From an uncultured Brevundimonas sp. (GTDB lineage: Bacteria > Pseudomonadota > Alphaproteobacteria > Caulobacterales > Caulobacteraceae): 29,457 bases of DNA. Location: the NCBI GenBank assembly GCA_946481425.1, contig CAMLNT010000007.1:1-29457 (forward strand). The letters are read 5' to 3'. Below the pieces are notes generated by a model. It ran no database searches, was not told the origin of the DNA, and worked only from the letters and a program-made list of their open reading frames with translations. The position numbers and the translations under genes were made by a program. This document shows, one piece after another, positions 1 to 9,901 of this stretch (positions are counted from its first letter, which is position 1; every line of letters starts with the position of its first letter).

Positions 1-794
1 AACTGTTCGAAGCCCGCCGTCCGAAGGACTGCGCCGTCATCGCCGAGATGGACGGTCGTGTGGAATTCGGTCGCGATTACAAGAACAAGCGTCGCATCAA
101 GATCACCCCGGAGCCGGATTCGGAAGGCAACCAGGGCGAAGCGGTCGAGTTCCTGATCCCGAAGGGCAAGCACATCTCCGTCCACGACGGCGACCTGATC
201 CAGAAGGGCGACTACATCATCGACGGCAACCCCGATCCGCACGATCTGCTGCGCATCCAGGGCGTCGAGGCTCTCGCGGAATACCTCGTGAACGAGGTGC
301 AGGACGTCTATCGCCTGCAAGGCGTGCCGATCAACGACAAGCACATCGAGACGATTGTCCGGCAAATGCTTCAAAAGGTTGAGATTGTTGATCCCGGTGA
401 GACCGGGCTCATCAAGGGCGACCACATGGACAAGTCGGAGTTCGATATCGAGCAGGCGAAGACCGAGAAGCGCGGCGGCCGTCTGGCCACCACGCAGCCG
501 GTCCTGCTGGGCATCACCAAGGCGTCGCTCCAGACCAAGAGCTTCGTCTCGGCGGCCTCGTTCCAGGAGACAACCCGCGTCCTCACCGATGCGGCCGTCA
601 ACGGGAAGATCGATACGCTCGAAGGCCTCAAGGAAAACGTCATCGTCGGCCGGCTCATCCCGGCGGGTACGGGTTCCTACCTGCGTGGCCTGCAGCGCGT
701 GGCTCACGAGCGCGACGAGGCCCTGGCGGCCTCCCGTCAGCCCGCCGAGCTGGAGCCGCTGCCGGACGACGTGGCGGCCGAGATCGAAGGCTAG
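1..794 (+). CDS. rpoC: DNA-directed RNA polymerase subunit beta' (C-terminal part)
   Basis: This is the 3' end of rpoC, the largest catalytic subunit of RNA polymerase; the reading frame is open from base 3, so the gene starts upstream of the window. About 263 residues are visible. They match the conserved C-terminal region of beta': the LFEARRPKD segment, the [11 protein letters not shown] helix, GDHMDKSEF, and the highly conserved [11 protein letters not shown] block followed by [17 protein letters not shown]. The acidic tail ends in a TAG stop. A strong hairpin terminator follows about 40 nt later, so this is the end of the transcription unit, which in most bacteria is rplJL-rpoBC. Nothing is odd about it, and the identification is essentially certain. 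Confidence 0.98.
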   Translation, partial: LFEARRPKDCAVIAEMDGRVEFGRDYKNKRRIKITPEPDSEGNQGEAVEFLIPKGKHISVHDGDLIQKGDYIIDGNPDPHDLLRIQGVEALAEYLVNEVQDVYRLQGVPINDKHIETIVRQMLQKVEIVDPGETGLIKGDHMDKSEFDIEQAKTEKRGGRLATTQPVLLGITKASLQTKSFVSAASFQETTRVLTDAAVNGKIDTLEGLKENVIVGRLIPAGTGSYLRGLQRVAHERDEALAASRQPAELEPLPDDVAAEIEG

Positions 795-834
795 GCATAG
801 GCGCCTTCGCCGAGATCTTTGTGATCATTGCAGG

Positions 835-868
835 AAGCCCCGGAGAGCGATCTCCGGGGCTTTTTTCT
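835..868 (+). terminator. Rho-independent terminator of the rpoC operon
   Basis: A perfect 12-bp stem (arms 835-846 and 851-862) encloses a GCGA loop, which fits the GNRA tetraloop rule. The second arm runs directly into a tract of six T (861-866). It lies 40 nt after the rpoC stop codon and is the only convincing intrinsic terminator in the window. Confidence 0.93.
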
Positions 869-1055
869 CGCGCCCTTGCGGGCAACCGCATGCTGTGGTG
901 CGGAAAGTCTGGGGCTCAAGCGGTCTTTTGGGGGGACGGGCGGCGCCCGCGACGACAAGGCCATGGCGAGAGCATTGTCTGCTGTCAGGTCTCGTGAGGG
1001 TGCTCTCAACTCAAGCGGCCTTATGTCTGATCGCCGACACCGGGAGGTTGCGGTC

Positions 1056-1598
1056 ATGAATCGAATGCTATCCATCACTGTTCTCCTGGGCGGAGCGCTT
1101 GCCCTGGCTGCTTGCGGCGGGGGCGAGGAAGCGAGCGCGGCCGAGGATCGCGCGGCGTTGGCCTCCGCAGAGGCGTCGCGCGAAACCCCCGACACCATGG
1201 CGCAGGCGGACGCAGCTGACGCCGCCAGCGACGAAGCGGCCGTGCGTGCCGTCGTGGCGAGCATCTACGACGTTTATGTCGCCGGGTTCGATTCCGGCGC
1301 GACCATCCCTGAAGGCGTCGAGACCGCGGAACTGCGCGCCATCATCGAAGCGGCCTCAGACCCGGAGATCGGCGGGCTCGGTTTCGACTATTATTGCGCC
1401 TGCCAGGATTATGGCGATGTCAGCTACGAGATGTCCGGCGTGGCGGTGAACGGGGACCGAGCGACCGTCGCGGTCGATTTCCGGAGCTATGGAAGGCTCA
1501 CCCAGATCGAACTGCGACTGCGCAGGGTCGGCGGCCGCTGGCAGGTAGATGACGTGATCGATCCGAATGGAAGCCTGCGCGAGCAACTGGCGGGTTAG
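1056..1598 (+). CDS. Small lipoprotein of unknown function
   Basis: The product has 180 residues and begins with a lipoprotein signal peptide: a hydrophobic stretch (about 4-19), then the lipobox LAAC with Cys20 as the expected lipid-modified residue. A Gly/Ala/Glu-rich linker (about 21-60) leads to a compact domain (about 61-175). That domain contains a CAC pair (Cys114, Cys116) and an alternating strand pattern ending in RWQVDDVIDP, which recalls the DUF3828/NTF2-like small lipoproteins; this is a resemblance only. I chose the ATG at 1056 because a GGGAGG ribosome site lies at 1042-1047 and because the longer frame would start inside the rpoC terminator. The gene converges on the next one with a 7-nt gap. 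It is probably anchored in the outer membrane; the function is unknown. Confidence 0.8.
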   Translation: MNRMLSITVLLGGALALAACGGGEEASAAEDRAALASAEASRETPDTMAQADAADAASDEAAVRAVVASIYDVYVAGFDSGATIPEGVETAELRAIIEAASDPEIGGLGFDYYCACQDYGDVSYEMSGVAVNGDRATVAVDFRSYGRLTQIELRLRRVGGRWQVDDVIDPNGSLREQLAG

Positions 1599-1605
1599 GT
1601 CAACT

Positions 1606-2289
1606 TCAGTCGATCCCGCCGTTGACCTCGGGTCTTGAGCCCCGGGTATAGATGACGCTGTCATCCATCGCGCCCATGCCGAAGTTCGAACCAGGCGTGG
1701 AGGAGGGGCCCGCGTTGCCGCTGCCGGTCGGGGCGGGCGAGCGGAAATACTCGTAGCGCGCAACGTTGGCGGCAGAGCGAGCCTCCCAGGCATCGCGGGG
1801 GTCAGTGCGGGCCGGCGGCGCCTCGCGCGGGGCTGCGGCCTGAAGAAAGCTCTCGCGGCAGGCGCGCAGGGCGTCGTCAGTGACTGCGCCGTCGCCCAGG
1901 CCGCAGCGGTCACGCCAGGACTGGGGAATGACGCGCCCGGGCGCGGAGGGCCGCGCACCCGCCGGCGGGATGTCGACAACCAGCGGGGCGACCTCAGCAG
2001 GCGCGCCGGGCCGGCCTGGGCGCACGGCGATGGGCGGCAGGTCGGCGCGCGAGCCGCCAGCGCGGGGCGTCTCGAGGGCCGGTCGCGGCGGACGGGCCCG
2101 GGGCGTCAGCTCCACGAAGATGGGAGCGATCTGGGGCGGTACGACAAGCTCGGGCCGGACAATCGGAGCCTGGCCGGCCATCCAGGCCAGGACGGCGACA
2201 TGAAAGACGGCGACCCCGCCGCCGGCGATCAGCCAGCGACGCGCCTGCGGATCCGCAAGCCTCTCAGTGATGAAGGCGCGAGCGTCCAT
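1606..2289 (-). CDS. Proline-rich single-pass membrane protein, TonB-like N-terminus
   Basis: The 227-residue protein has a short cytoplasmic N-terminus, one membrane segment (about 19-39) and a long proline/arginine-rich stretch (about 42-130), presumably periplasmic. This is the layout of the energy transducer TonB, including a PIFVEL segment just after the membrane. No TonB C-terminal domain follows. Instead there is a small region with two cysteines (RDRCGL and LRACRES, about 130-150) and a Gly/Ser-rich tail ending in a conserved-looking block (NFGMGAMDDSVIY). A GGGGAG ribosome site precedes the ATG. A 10-bp perfect palindrome, TCAAGCTTGA (2302-2311), lies just upstream. I do not recognise the family; it may be a small envelope protein of Caulobacterales. 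No function is assigned. Confidence 0.65.
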   Translation of the reverse strand: MDARAFITERLADPQARRWLIAGGGVAVFHVAVLAWMAGQAPIVRPELVVPPQIAPIFVELTPRARPPRPALETPRAGGSRADLPPIAVRPGRPGAPAEVAPLVVDIPPAGARPSAPGRVIPQSWRDRCGLGDGAVTDDALRACRESFLQAAAPREAPPARTDPRDAWEARSAANVARYEYFRSPAPTGSGNAGPSSTPGSNFGMGAMDDSVIYTRGSRPEVNGGID

Positions 2290-2390
2290 CCGGTCTCCCC
2301 GTCAAGCTTGAGGTGAGGCGGAAATCGCGGCCTTGTCGTGACGCGCTTGCGCCCGGGGCGTGACCTTGCCATTTGAATGCCGTCAACAAC

Positions 2391-2394
2391 GGAG
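2391..2394 (+). promoter_or_regulatory. Ribosome binding site that selects the ATG at 2403
   Basis: A GGAG lies 8 nt before the ATG at 2403. An upstream in-frame TTG at 2373 has no such site, so the shorter protein is preferred. Confidence 0.6.
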
Positions 2395-2402
2395 ACGACC
2401 CG

Positions 2403-2744
2403 ATGCCGCTGCTGCTCTGCCCCAACGACAACGCCTCCATGCAAACCGTCAGCCGCAACGGCGTCGAGTTCGACATGTGCCCGACCTGCCGCGGGGTCTG
2501 GCTGGACCGGGGCGAACTCGAAAAGCTGATGCAGGCCGGGCGTGACGACGGCCCGCCGCAGCAGGCCGCCGGCTATGCGCCGCAGGGCGCGCCGCCGCCG
2601 CAACGTCCGCAGCAGCAGCCCTGGGGCGGCGGTTACGGCGAACGCGGCGAGTACGGCGAGCGCGGGGAATACGGCGAGCGAGGCGAGGGCGGCTACCGGG
2701 GCGGACACCGCCGCCGCGGAAGCATCTTCGACATCTTCGACTAG
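2403..2744 (+). CDS. zf-TFIIB zinc-ribbon protein with GERGEY repeats
   Basis: The 113-residue protein starts with a zf-TFIIB type zinc ribbon: LLCPNDNASM, then FDMCPTCRGVWLDRGELEKL (about residues 1-45). The second knuckle is a normal CPTC. The first has only one cysteine (CPND), a variant that I believe also occurs in this family. Next comes a low-complexity Pro/Gln region, three tandem copies of a GERGEY/GERGEG hexapeptide, and a basic stretch ending in SIFDIFD. Proteins of this family are small and poorly characterised, and metal or nucleic-acid binding is the usual guess. Its TAG stop shares the bases CTAG with the stop of the convergent methyltransferase gene. The domain call is firm; the function is not. 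Confidence 0.85.
   Translation: MPLLLCPNDNASMQTVSRNGVEFDMCPTCRGVWLDRGELEKLMQAGRDDGPPQQAAGYAPQGAPPPQRPQQQPWGGGYGERGEYGERGEYGERGEGGYRGGHRRRGSIFDIFD
2637..2690 (+). repeat. Three in-frame 18-bp tandem repeats
   Basis: Three 18-bp units (2637-2654, 2655-2672, 2673-2690) encode GERGEY, GERGEY and GERGEG. The units differ at a few bases, so the array is not freshly expanded, but copy number may still vary between strains. Confidence 0.85.
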
Positions 2745-3484
2745 GCCCAGTCGAGGGCGGCCTCACCCTTCAAAATCGCGTCGGCCTCGGGCGTGTGTTT
2801 CGCGTCCGAACGGTCGTGCAGGACCAGCGGCGGGAGCAGCTGGAGCGGCGCCTTGCCTGTCTTGATGGCGCGCACCAGCACACGCTTGGCCGGCTGATCG
2901 GCGAAAGGGTGGATCGGGCGGATCTGAAACGATCCGGCCTTGGGCGCGAGGCCGGACAGGATGTCGGCCAGACGGTCGGCGCGGTGGATCATCACGATCG
3001 AGCCGCCTTCGCGCACGGATTTGAGCAGGAAACCGGTCCAGGCGGGCAGTCCGTCGTCGGCGATCCAGGCCGCACGGCGCTCGGGCGATGGGGCCCGCAG
3101 GGCCGCCTCGTCGTCGAAGAAGGGCGGGTTGGAAAGCGCCCAGTCGCATGGCTGCATGCCCAGAGCGCGAAAACCGGCCGCGACGTCGGCCTCGCGGATA
3201 TCGATTCGGTCGGCCAGGCCGTTGGCCTCAGCGTTCGCCCGCGCGAGGGCGGCGGGCTCGAGTTCGCGCTCGACGCCGATAAGGAACACGCCCTCGCGCC
3301 GGGCGGCGACCTGAAGCAGGACCGCGCCGGGCCCGCAGCCCGCTTCGATCACGCGCTGGCCGGGACGGGCGGGGCAGGCCGCAGCGAGCAGGGCCGCGTC
3401 CATGCCCGCGCGATAGCCGCGCGTGGGCTGGAGGACACGCAGCCGTCCGCCGAGCAGGCGGTCCTCTTTAACCTCTTGGCCCAT
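2741..3484 (-). CDS. TrmN6-like N6-adenine RNA methyltransferase
   Basis: The 247-residue protein is a class I SAM-dependent methyltransferase. Motif I is VIEAGCGPGAVLLQVA (residues 45-60), an acidic residue follows at the end of strand 2 (GVERE), and the N6-adenine motif is NPPF (119-122). N-terminal LGGRLRVLQPTRGYRAGMDAAL matches the start of the YfiC/TrmN6 group, which in E. coli methylates A37 of tRNA1(Val). Whether this protein modifies the same tRNA position is inferred from similarity. The ATG at 3484 has an AGGG upstream. It is divergent from the polyprenyl synthase gene (68-nt gap) and convergent with the zinc-ribbon gene, sharing CTAG. Other N6-adenine RNA or protein methyltransferases are possible alternatives. 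Confidence 0.8.
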   Translation of the reverse strand: MGQEVKEDRLLGGRLRVLQPTRGYRAGMDAALLAAACPARPGQRVIEAGCGPGAVLLQVAARREGVFLIGVERELEPAALARANAEANGLADRIDIREADVAAGFRALGMQPCDWALSNPPFFDDEAALRAPSPERRAAWIADDGLPAWTGFLLKSVREGGSIVMIHRADRLADILSGLAPKAGSFQIRPIHPFADQPAKRVLVRAIKTGKAPLQLLPPLVLHDRSDAKHTPEADAILKGEAALDWA

Positions 3485-3541
3485 TCGGCTAGACCCTGCG
3501 GCGTTGGCTGGCGCGGACGAGACTCCGCAGCCGGTGAGTTC

Positions 3542-3545
3542 GGAG
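3542..3545 (+). promoter_or_regulatory. Ribosome binding site supporting a TTG start
   Basis: A GGAG ends 7 nt before the TTG at 3553. The next in-frame start, GTG at 3595, has no comparable site, so the TTG is preferred. Confidence 0.5.
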
Positions 3546-3552
3546 CTTTCGT

Positions 3553-4563
3553 TTGGACCCTGTCACGGCCCCCGCCGCAAGAGCCCCTGGGAGCGTGGAT
3601 GCGCTCGTCGCCCTGGGCGCGGCCGATATGGCGGTCGTCGATGGACTCATCCGCGAGCGGATGCAGAGCGAGGTCGAGGTCGTTCCGGCTCTGGCCGAGC
3701 ACCTGATCGCCGCGGGCGGAAAGCGCCTGCGTCCGCTGGTCGCCATCGCGGCAGCGCGGCTGATCGGCGGGCAGGGTGACGCCCATCACAAGCTGGCGGC
3801 GGCGGTGGAGTTCATCCACACGGCGACCCTTCTGCACGACGACATCGTGGACGGCTCGCGCACGCGGCGTGGCAAGACGGCGGCCCACCTGATCTGGGGT
3901 GCGGCCCAGAGCGTGCTGGTGGGCGACTTCCTGTTCACCAAGGCCTTCGACCTGATGGTCGACACCGGATCGCTCAAGGCGCTTCGGCTCCTGGCCCATG
4001 CTTCGAGCGTCATCGCCGAAGGCGAGGTGCTGCAGCTGACGCGGGCGCATGACCTGGAGTTGCCGCAGGAGGTCTATATCCAGATCATCGGGGCCAAGAC
4101 GGCGGCGCTGTTCGCCGCGGCCGCTGAATCCGGGGCGGTGGCGGCGATGGGCGGGGACGCGGACTGCGACGCCCTGAAGGCCTACGGCATGAACCTGGGC
4201 CTCGCGTTCCAGCTCGCGGACGATGCGCTGGACTACGGCGGCGCGTCGGATGCGCTGGGCAAGGACGCCGGTGACGATTTTCGCGAGGGCAAGGCGACCC
4301 TGCCGCTGCTGCTCGCTGTCCAGCGGACAAAGGGCAAGGAGGACGCCTTCTGGGCCCGCGTGGCCCGGCCGGACGAACAGGCCGAGGGCGACTTCAAGCG
4401 GGCGCGCGAGTTGGTGATCGGGACCGGCGCGCTCGGCGCGACCCTCGATCTGGCCGGCGACTATGCCGACGCCGCCAAGGCGGCGCTGGACCGGTTCGAG
4501 GACGGTCCCTGGAAGGCCGCCCTGATTGAACTGGCCGATTTCTCGGTCAGTCGCTCGTCGTAG
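3553..4563 (+). CDS. ispB: Long-chain polyprenyl diphosphate synthase
   Basis: This 336-residue all-alpha prenyltransferase adds isopentenyl units to an allylic diphosphate; in alphaproteobacteria the long product normally becomes the side chain of ubiquinone. All signature parts are present: GGKRLRP near residues 55-61, the first aspartate-rich motif DDIVD (96-100) followed by RRGK, FLFTKAF, and the second aspartate-rich motif DDALD (223-227). The length fits the octaprenyl/decaprenyl synthase group. The start is a TTG with a GGAG 7 nt upstream. A GACTC site (3521-3525), the recognition sequence of the CcrM methylase in Caulobacter, lies in the leader. The last 17 bases overlap the convergent glycosyltransferase gene. 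Chain length cannot be read from sequence by eye; solanesyl or decaprenyl specificity is possible. Confidence 0.9.
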   Translation: MDPVTAPAARAPGSVDALVALGAADMAVVDGLIRERMQSEVEVVPALAEHLIAAGGKRLRPLVAIAAARLIGGQGDAHHKLAAAVEFIHTATLLHDDIVDGSRTRRGKTAAHLIWGAAQSVLVGDFLFTKAFDLMVDTGSLKALRLLAHASSVIAEGEVLQLTRAHDLELPQEVYIQIIGAKTAALFAAAAESGAVAAMGGDADCDALKAYGMNLGLAFQLADDALDYGGASDALGKDAGDDFREGKATLPLLLAVQRTKGKEDAFWARVARPDEQAEGDFKRARELVIGTGALGATLDLAGDYADAAKAALDRFEDGPWKAALIELADFSVSRSS

Positions 4564-5587
4564 GCGCGAGCACCAGATCGGCTCGGTCGAGCTGGCGGCT
4601 CAGCACGTGCCATAGTCCGGTCAGGGTCGCGATGAGCAGCAGCAGCACCGTCAGACTCCATTCCGGATAGGCCTGCTCGACGAACAGACCCAGAGCCGCG
4701 CAGCCAGCCGTGATGGCCCAGATGCGCCAGGCCAGGGCGCCGGGAGAATGGCCGCCGATGCGGATCCAGCGCTGATACAGGTGCTCGTCATGGGCCTGGA
4801 ACAGCACCTTCTTGGCCCGAGCCCGGCGCGCGAGAGTGAGCAGTACGTCGACGAGGAACGGCGCCGCCACGAAGACGCCCAGATAGATTGATGACAGCGG
4901 ATCGTCACCTGTTGCCAGCAACACGGTGCAGCCGGCGATAAGGAAGCTGGAAAACAGGGCGCCGCAGTCGCCCTGGAAGATGCGGCGGCCCGGATGGTTG
5001 AACGGCAGGAAGGCGAGGTTCGCCACGGCCGCGGCCAGCAGGGTGAAGGCCACCAAGGGGCGACCGGGGTTGGCCAGGGCCAAGGTGAACAGTCCGATGG
5101 ACTGGACACCCACCGCGACCCCGTCCGAGCCGTCCATGAAATTGTAGGCGTTGATCATCACGATCAGCCACAGAGCCGTGCCAAGCACCCCCAGGACTTC
5201 GCCGAGATTCAGGTCGATACCGGGGCCGATCGGCAGGATTTCCACCCTGGCCACCAAGGCGGAAAAGGCAATCGCGACAAAGATTTGGACGATCAGCTTA
5301 ATCCAGGCCGGGAAATCCAGAACATCGTCGATCGCGCCGAGCATGGCGACGATCACCGCGCTGGCCAGCACCCAAGGGACACGACCGAGCCCCGGCGACG
5401 GGTTTTCAATCGCCACATAGAGCATCAGGCCGAGCATGGTGGCGGCGATGATGGCCAGCCCGCCGGCGGTGGCGGTGGGCCAGCTCGACAGTCCCCGATC
5501 GCGCGGCATGTCGATCGGACCGACTTTGCCCAAGACGGCAGTCAGGGCGACCGTCATCACAACGGTGAGGACGATGCCCCAGATCAC
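4547..5587 (-). CDS. Family 4 glycosyltransferase (WecA/MraY superfamily)
   Basis: The 346-residue polytopic membrane protein belongs to the polyprenyl-phosphate N-acetylhexosamine-1-phosphate transferases. Visible family motifs are DD (87-88), NAYNFMDGSDG (146-156), GDCGALF (206-212), an aspartate in VDVLLTLARR (about 247) and HDEHLYQR (266-273), the usual cytoplasmic histidine motif. About ten hydrophobic segments are present. It would move a sugar-1-phosphate from a UDP-sugar to undecaprenyl phosphate at the inner face of the inner membrane, starting an O-antigen or other polysaccharide chain. It is not MraY: the motifs are WecA-like and no cell-division cluster surrounds it. The start is GTG, 4 nt after the stop of the aminotransferase gene, so the two are probably co-transcribed. 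The sugar is unknown. Confidence 0.85.
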   Translation of the reverse strand: MIWGIVLTVVMTVALTAVLGKVGPIDMPRDRGLSSWPTATAGGLAIIAATMLGLMLYVAIENPSPGLGRVPWVLASAVIVAMLGAIDDVLDFPAWIKLIVQIFVAIAFSALVARVEILPIGPGIDLNLGEVLGVLGTALWLIVMINAYNFMDGSDGVAVGVQSIGLFTLALANPGRPLVAFTLLAAAVANLAFLPFNHPGRRIFQGDCGALFSSFLIAGCTVLLATGDDPLSSIYLGVFVAAPFLVDVLLTLARRARAKKVLFQAHDEHLYQRWIRIGGHSPGALAWRIWAITAGCAALGLFVEQAYPEWSLTVLLLLIATLTGLWHVLSRQLDRADLVLAPTTSD

Positions 5588-5591
5588 GGTC

Positions 5592-6839
<1,248 letters not shown>

Positions 6840-6898
6840 TTACGCGGCGCCGCAGCATCGCGCAATGTGACGGGACATCGCTGAATTGGGTTAGCTGC

Positions 6899-7294
6899 AT
6901 GATCGCCCTCGTCCTTTCATCCCTCCTCGCCGCAGGCGCGCAGGATCCCGGCCCGGTAGAGCTTCCGGGCGTGACGGTGGTGGGAGACGGATACGACTAT
7001 CTGCTGGAGGTCGATCTGGTGGGCGCGGCGGCGGCCGCCGACCTGGTCGTGAGCGCCGATCCGCCGATGTATTGCGGCGGCGAGGCCTTTTCGCGCACGC
7101 CGGGACCGTGGCGTCAGTGCTGGCTGCGCGGGCGGCGCGGATCGCCGATCGTGCTGACGGCGCAACGTGAGGGCGTCTTCGGCCGGGACTGGTCGGTGGC
7201 CTGGACCGGCTGCGAGCCGATCGGCGACGGCAGCCGTTGCTCGGCGCCGATCACCGGGACGATGCGTGTGGGCGCCACCTTCCGGGCCATGTAG
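6899..7294 (+). CDS. Small secreted protein with four cysteines
   Basis: The 131-residue product begins with a signal peptide whose likely cut follows AGA (about residue 14). The mature N-terminus contains VELPGVTVVG, which looks like a beta-strand or TonB-box-like segment. Four cysteines (59, 74, 105, 114) are placed to form two disulfides, consistent with a periplasmic location. I took the ATG at 6899 because the upstream TTG at 6836 would put 21 hydrophilic residues before the signal peptide. The ribosome site is weak. I do not recognise the family. It is divergent from the aminotransferase gene, and the VTT protein gene follows on the same strand after 41 nt. Confidence 0.65.
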   Translation: MIALVLSSLLAAGAQDPGPVELPGVTVVGDGYDYLLEVDLVGAAAAADLVVSADPPMYCGGEAFSRTPGPWRQCWLRGRRGSPIVLTAQREGVFGRDWSVAWTGCEPIGDGSRCSAPITGTMRVGATFRAM

Positions 7295-7335
7295 CCGCAC
7301 TTTCCGACGCCGCTCCGACCGGGTAAGGCCAAGCC

Positions 7336-8079
7336 ATGCTTACCCGCATAGGTCGCTTTCTCACGGAGATGGACTCCCGCCGCTGGCGTACCGCCGCGGT
7401 GACGGCGCTGCTGCTGGCAGCGACGGTGGGCCTCCTGTTGCTGGGCAAGACCCAGATGGGCCAGCAGGCCGAGCATGAGCTGGAAGCCTGGCTTCAGGGC
7501 TATCGCGGCAGTCCGTGGGCCTTTGCGGCGACGGTTGTGCTCTTCGTGGTGTCGGCGTTCGTGGGGGCGCCGCAGTTCCTGCTGATCGCGGCCTGCGTGG
7601 TGGCGTTCGGGCCGTCGCTGGGCTTCTTCTACAGCTGGGCGGCGACGGTGATTTCGGCGGGGGTGACCTACTGGATGGGCCGCGGCCCGACCGCGCGCCT
7701 TCTGGACCGGATGGAAAGCCGGACTTTCGAGCGCCTGAAGCGGTTCATCGGCAAGAACGCCTTCTACGCCAGCTTCATCATCCGCAACGTGCCCTCCGCG
7801 CCCTTCATCGTGGTCAACATGGCGTTCGGGGCGACGCGGGCGAATGTCTGGGCCTTCCTGGCCGGCTGCACGTTGGGTGTCCTGCCCAAGACGGCGCTGG
7901 TGGCCTTCTTCGGCGGTGCGGTGTTCTCGGCCGTCAGTGGGGACGGGGTCTGGCACTCGCTACTACTGGCCGGGGCTGCGGCGGCCTGGCTCGTGCTGAT
8001 GCTGGCCGTTCGGGAATGGATCCGCCGCCGTCGAGCCGGGCGCGAGGTCGAAACCGGACTGGAAGTCGAGGACGACTGA
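7336..8079 (+). CDS. TVP38/TMEM64 (VTT-domain) membrane protein
   Basis: The 247-residue protein has an N-terminal membrane segment (about 17-36), then the VTT (SNARE-associated / DedA-superfamily) domain. It shows VVSAFVGAPQFLLIAA, FGPSLGFFYSWAATVISAGVTYWMGR and an amphipathic region with FYASFIIRNVPSAPFIVVNMAFG. These correspond to the glycine-rich re-entrant loops of the family. A basic RRRR-containing tail is cytoplasmic. Members are thought to move lipids or help maintain the membrane; undecaprenyl-phosphate or phospholipid flipping has been shown for DedA-type relatives, not for this protein. An AAGG site lies about 7 nt before the ATG. Confidence 0.85.
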   Translation: MLTRIGRFLTEMDSRRWRTAAVTALLLAATVGLLLLGKTQMGQQAEHELEAWLQGYRGSPWAFAATVVLFVVSAFVGAPQFLLIAACVVAFGPSLGFFYSWAATVISAGVTYWMGRGPTARLLDRMESRTFERLKRFIGKNAFYASFIIRNVPSAPFIVVNMAFGATRANVWAFLAGCTLGVLPKTALVAFFGGAVFSAVSGDGVWHSLLLAGAAAAWLVLMLAVREWIRRRRAGREVETGLEVEDD

Positions 8080-8137
8080 GCGACCCCCAGACCGCATTGG
8101 CTCGGCGTTAATCTCTACCCGCTAACGAAGCAGGTGT

Positions 8138-8143
8138 GGGGAG
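8138..8143 (+). promoter_or_regulatory. Ribosome binding site selecting the ATG at 8152
   Basis: GGGGAG lies 8 nt before the ATG at 8152. An upstream in-frame GTG at 8134 precedes this site and is therefore less likely to be the start. Confidence 0.6.
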
Positions 8144-8151
8144 TGCAGCTT

Positions 8152-8592
8152 ATGGATTTCCATCAACTTCGCCGTGAACACCGGGTCCTGCTAGCCCGCG
8201 CCGCCGATCTGGCCGGCCATGCCCTGGAAGTGAAAACCGCGGCGGATGCGGCCGAAGCCGTCGCCGCCATCCAGGACCTGGACGATCGGATCGTAGCTCA
8301 TCTCGAGGCGGAGGACGTCGAAGTCTATGGGGCGCTCATGGCGCTGTGCGATCACCAGACCAGCCGTCAGGCCGAAGCCGCCTACCATGATGTCGGCGGG
8401 CTCGTCGGGGCCTGGACGCAGTTCGCGCAGTTCTGGAACGCGGACGAGATCGTCGCCCGGCCAGCGGCGTTCAGCCGGGCCGCGGACTGCGTGCTGAACG
8501 CCCTGATCCTGCGTATTCGCTTCGAAGAAGAGAGCCTTTATCCGCTCGCGGAATCGGCAACGCGCATGCCTGCTGCCAGCCGCGCCGCCTAA
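8152..8592 (+). CDS. Hemerythrin-like HHE-domain protein
   Basis: The 146-residue protein is predicted to be a four-helix bundle with spaced candidate metal ligands: REH (His10), AHLEAED (His50, Glu54), AYHD (His79) and RFEEESLYPL (Glu126-128). This pattern fits the hemerythrin/HHE cation-binding family, which binds a di-iron centre for oxygen, NO or redox sensing. The final helix has glutamate and not a clear histidine where canonical hemerythrins have a ligand, so metal binding may be atypical. It lies 72 nt after the VTT gene and could share its transcript. A 218-nt gap separates it from mreB. Confidence 0.6.
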   Translation: MDFHQLRREHRVLLARAADLAGHALEVKTAADAAEAVAAIQDLDDRIVAHLEAEDVEVYGALMALCDHQTSRQAEAAYHDVGGLVGAWTQFAQFWNADEIVARPAAFSRAADCVLNALILRIRFEEESLYPLAESATRMPAASRAA

Positions 8593-9859
<1,267 letters not shown>

Positions 9860-9901
9860 TCATGTTAGGCGGTTGGTTCCAGCCGGTCCGGGAGCAGCGC
9901 G

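Noticed and set aside
828..1055. Longer N-terminus for the lipoprotein gene starting at 828.
   Set aside because: That start lies before and the frame passes through the rpoC terminator, and it would bury the lipoprotein signal peptide 76 residues inside the protein.
1680..1700. GTTCGAACC string resembling a tRNA T-loop.
   Set aside because: No acceptor, D or anticodon arms can be built around it, and it lies inside the proline-rich protein gene.
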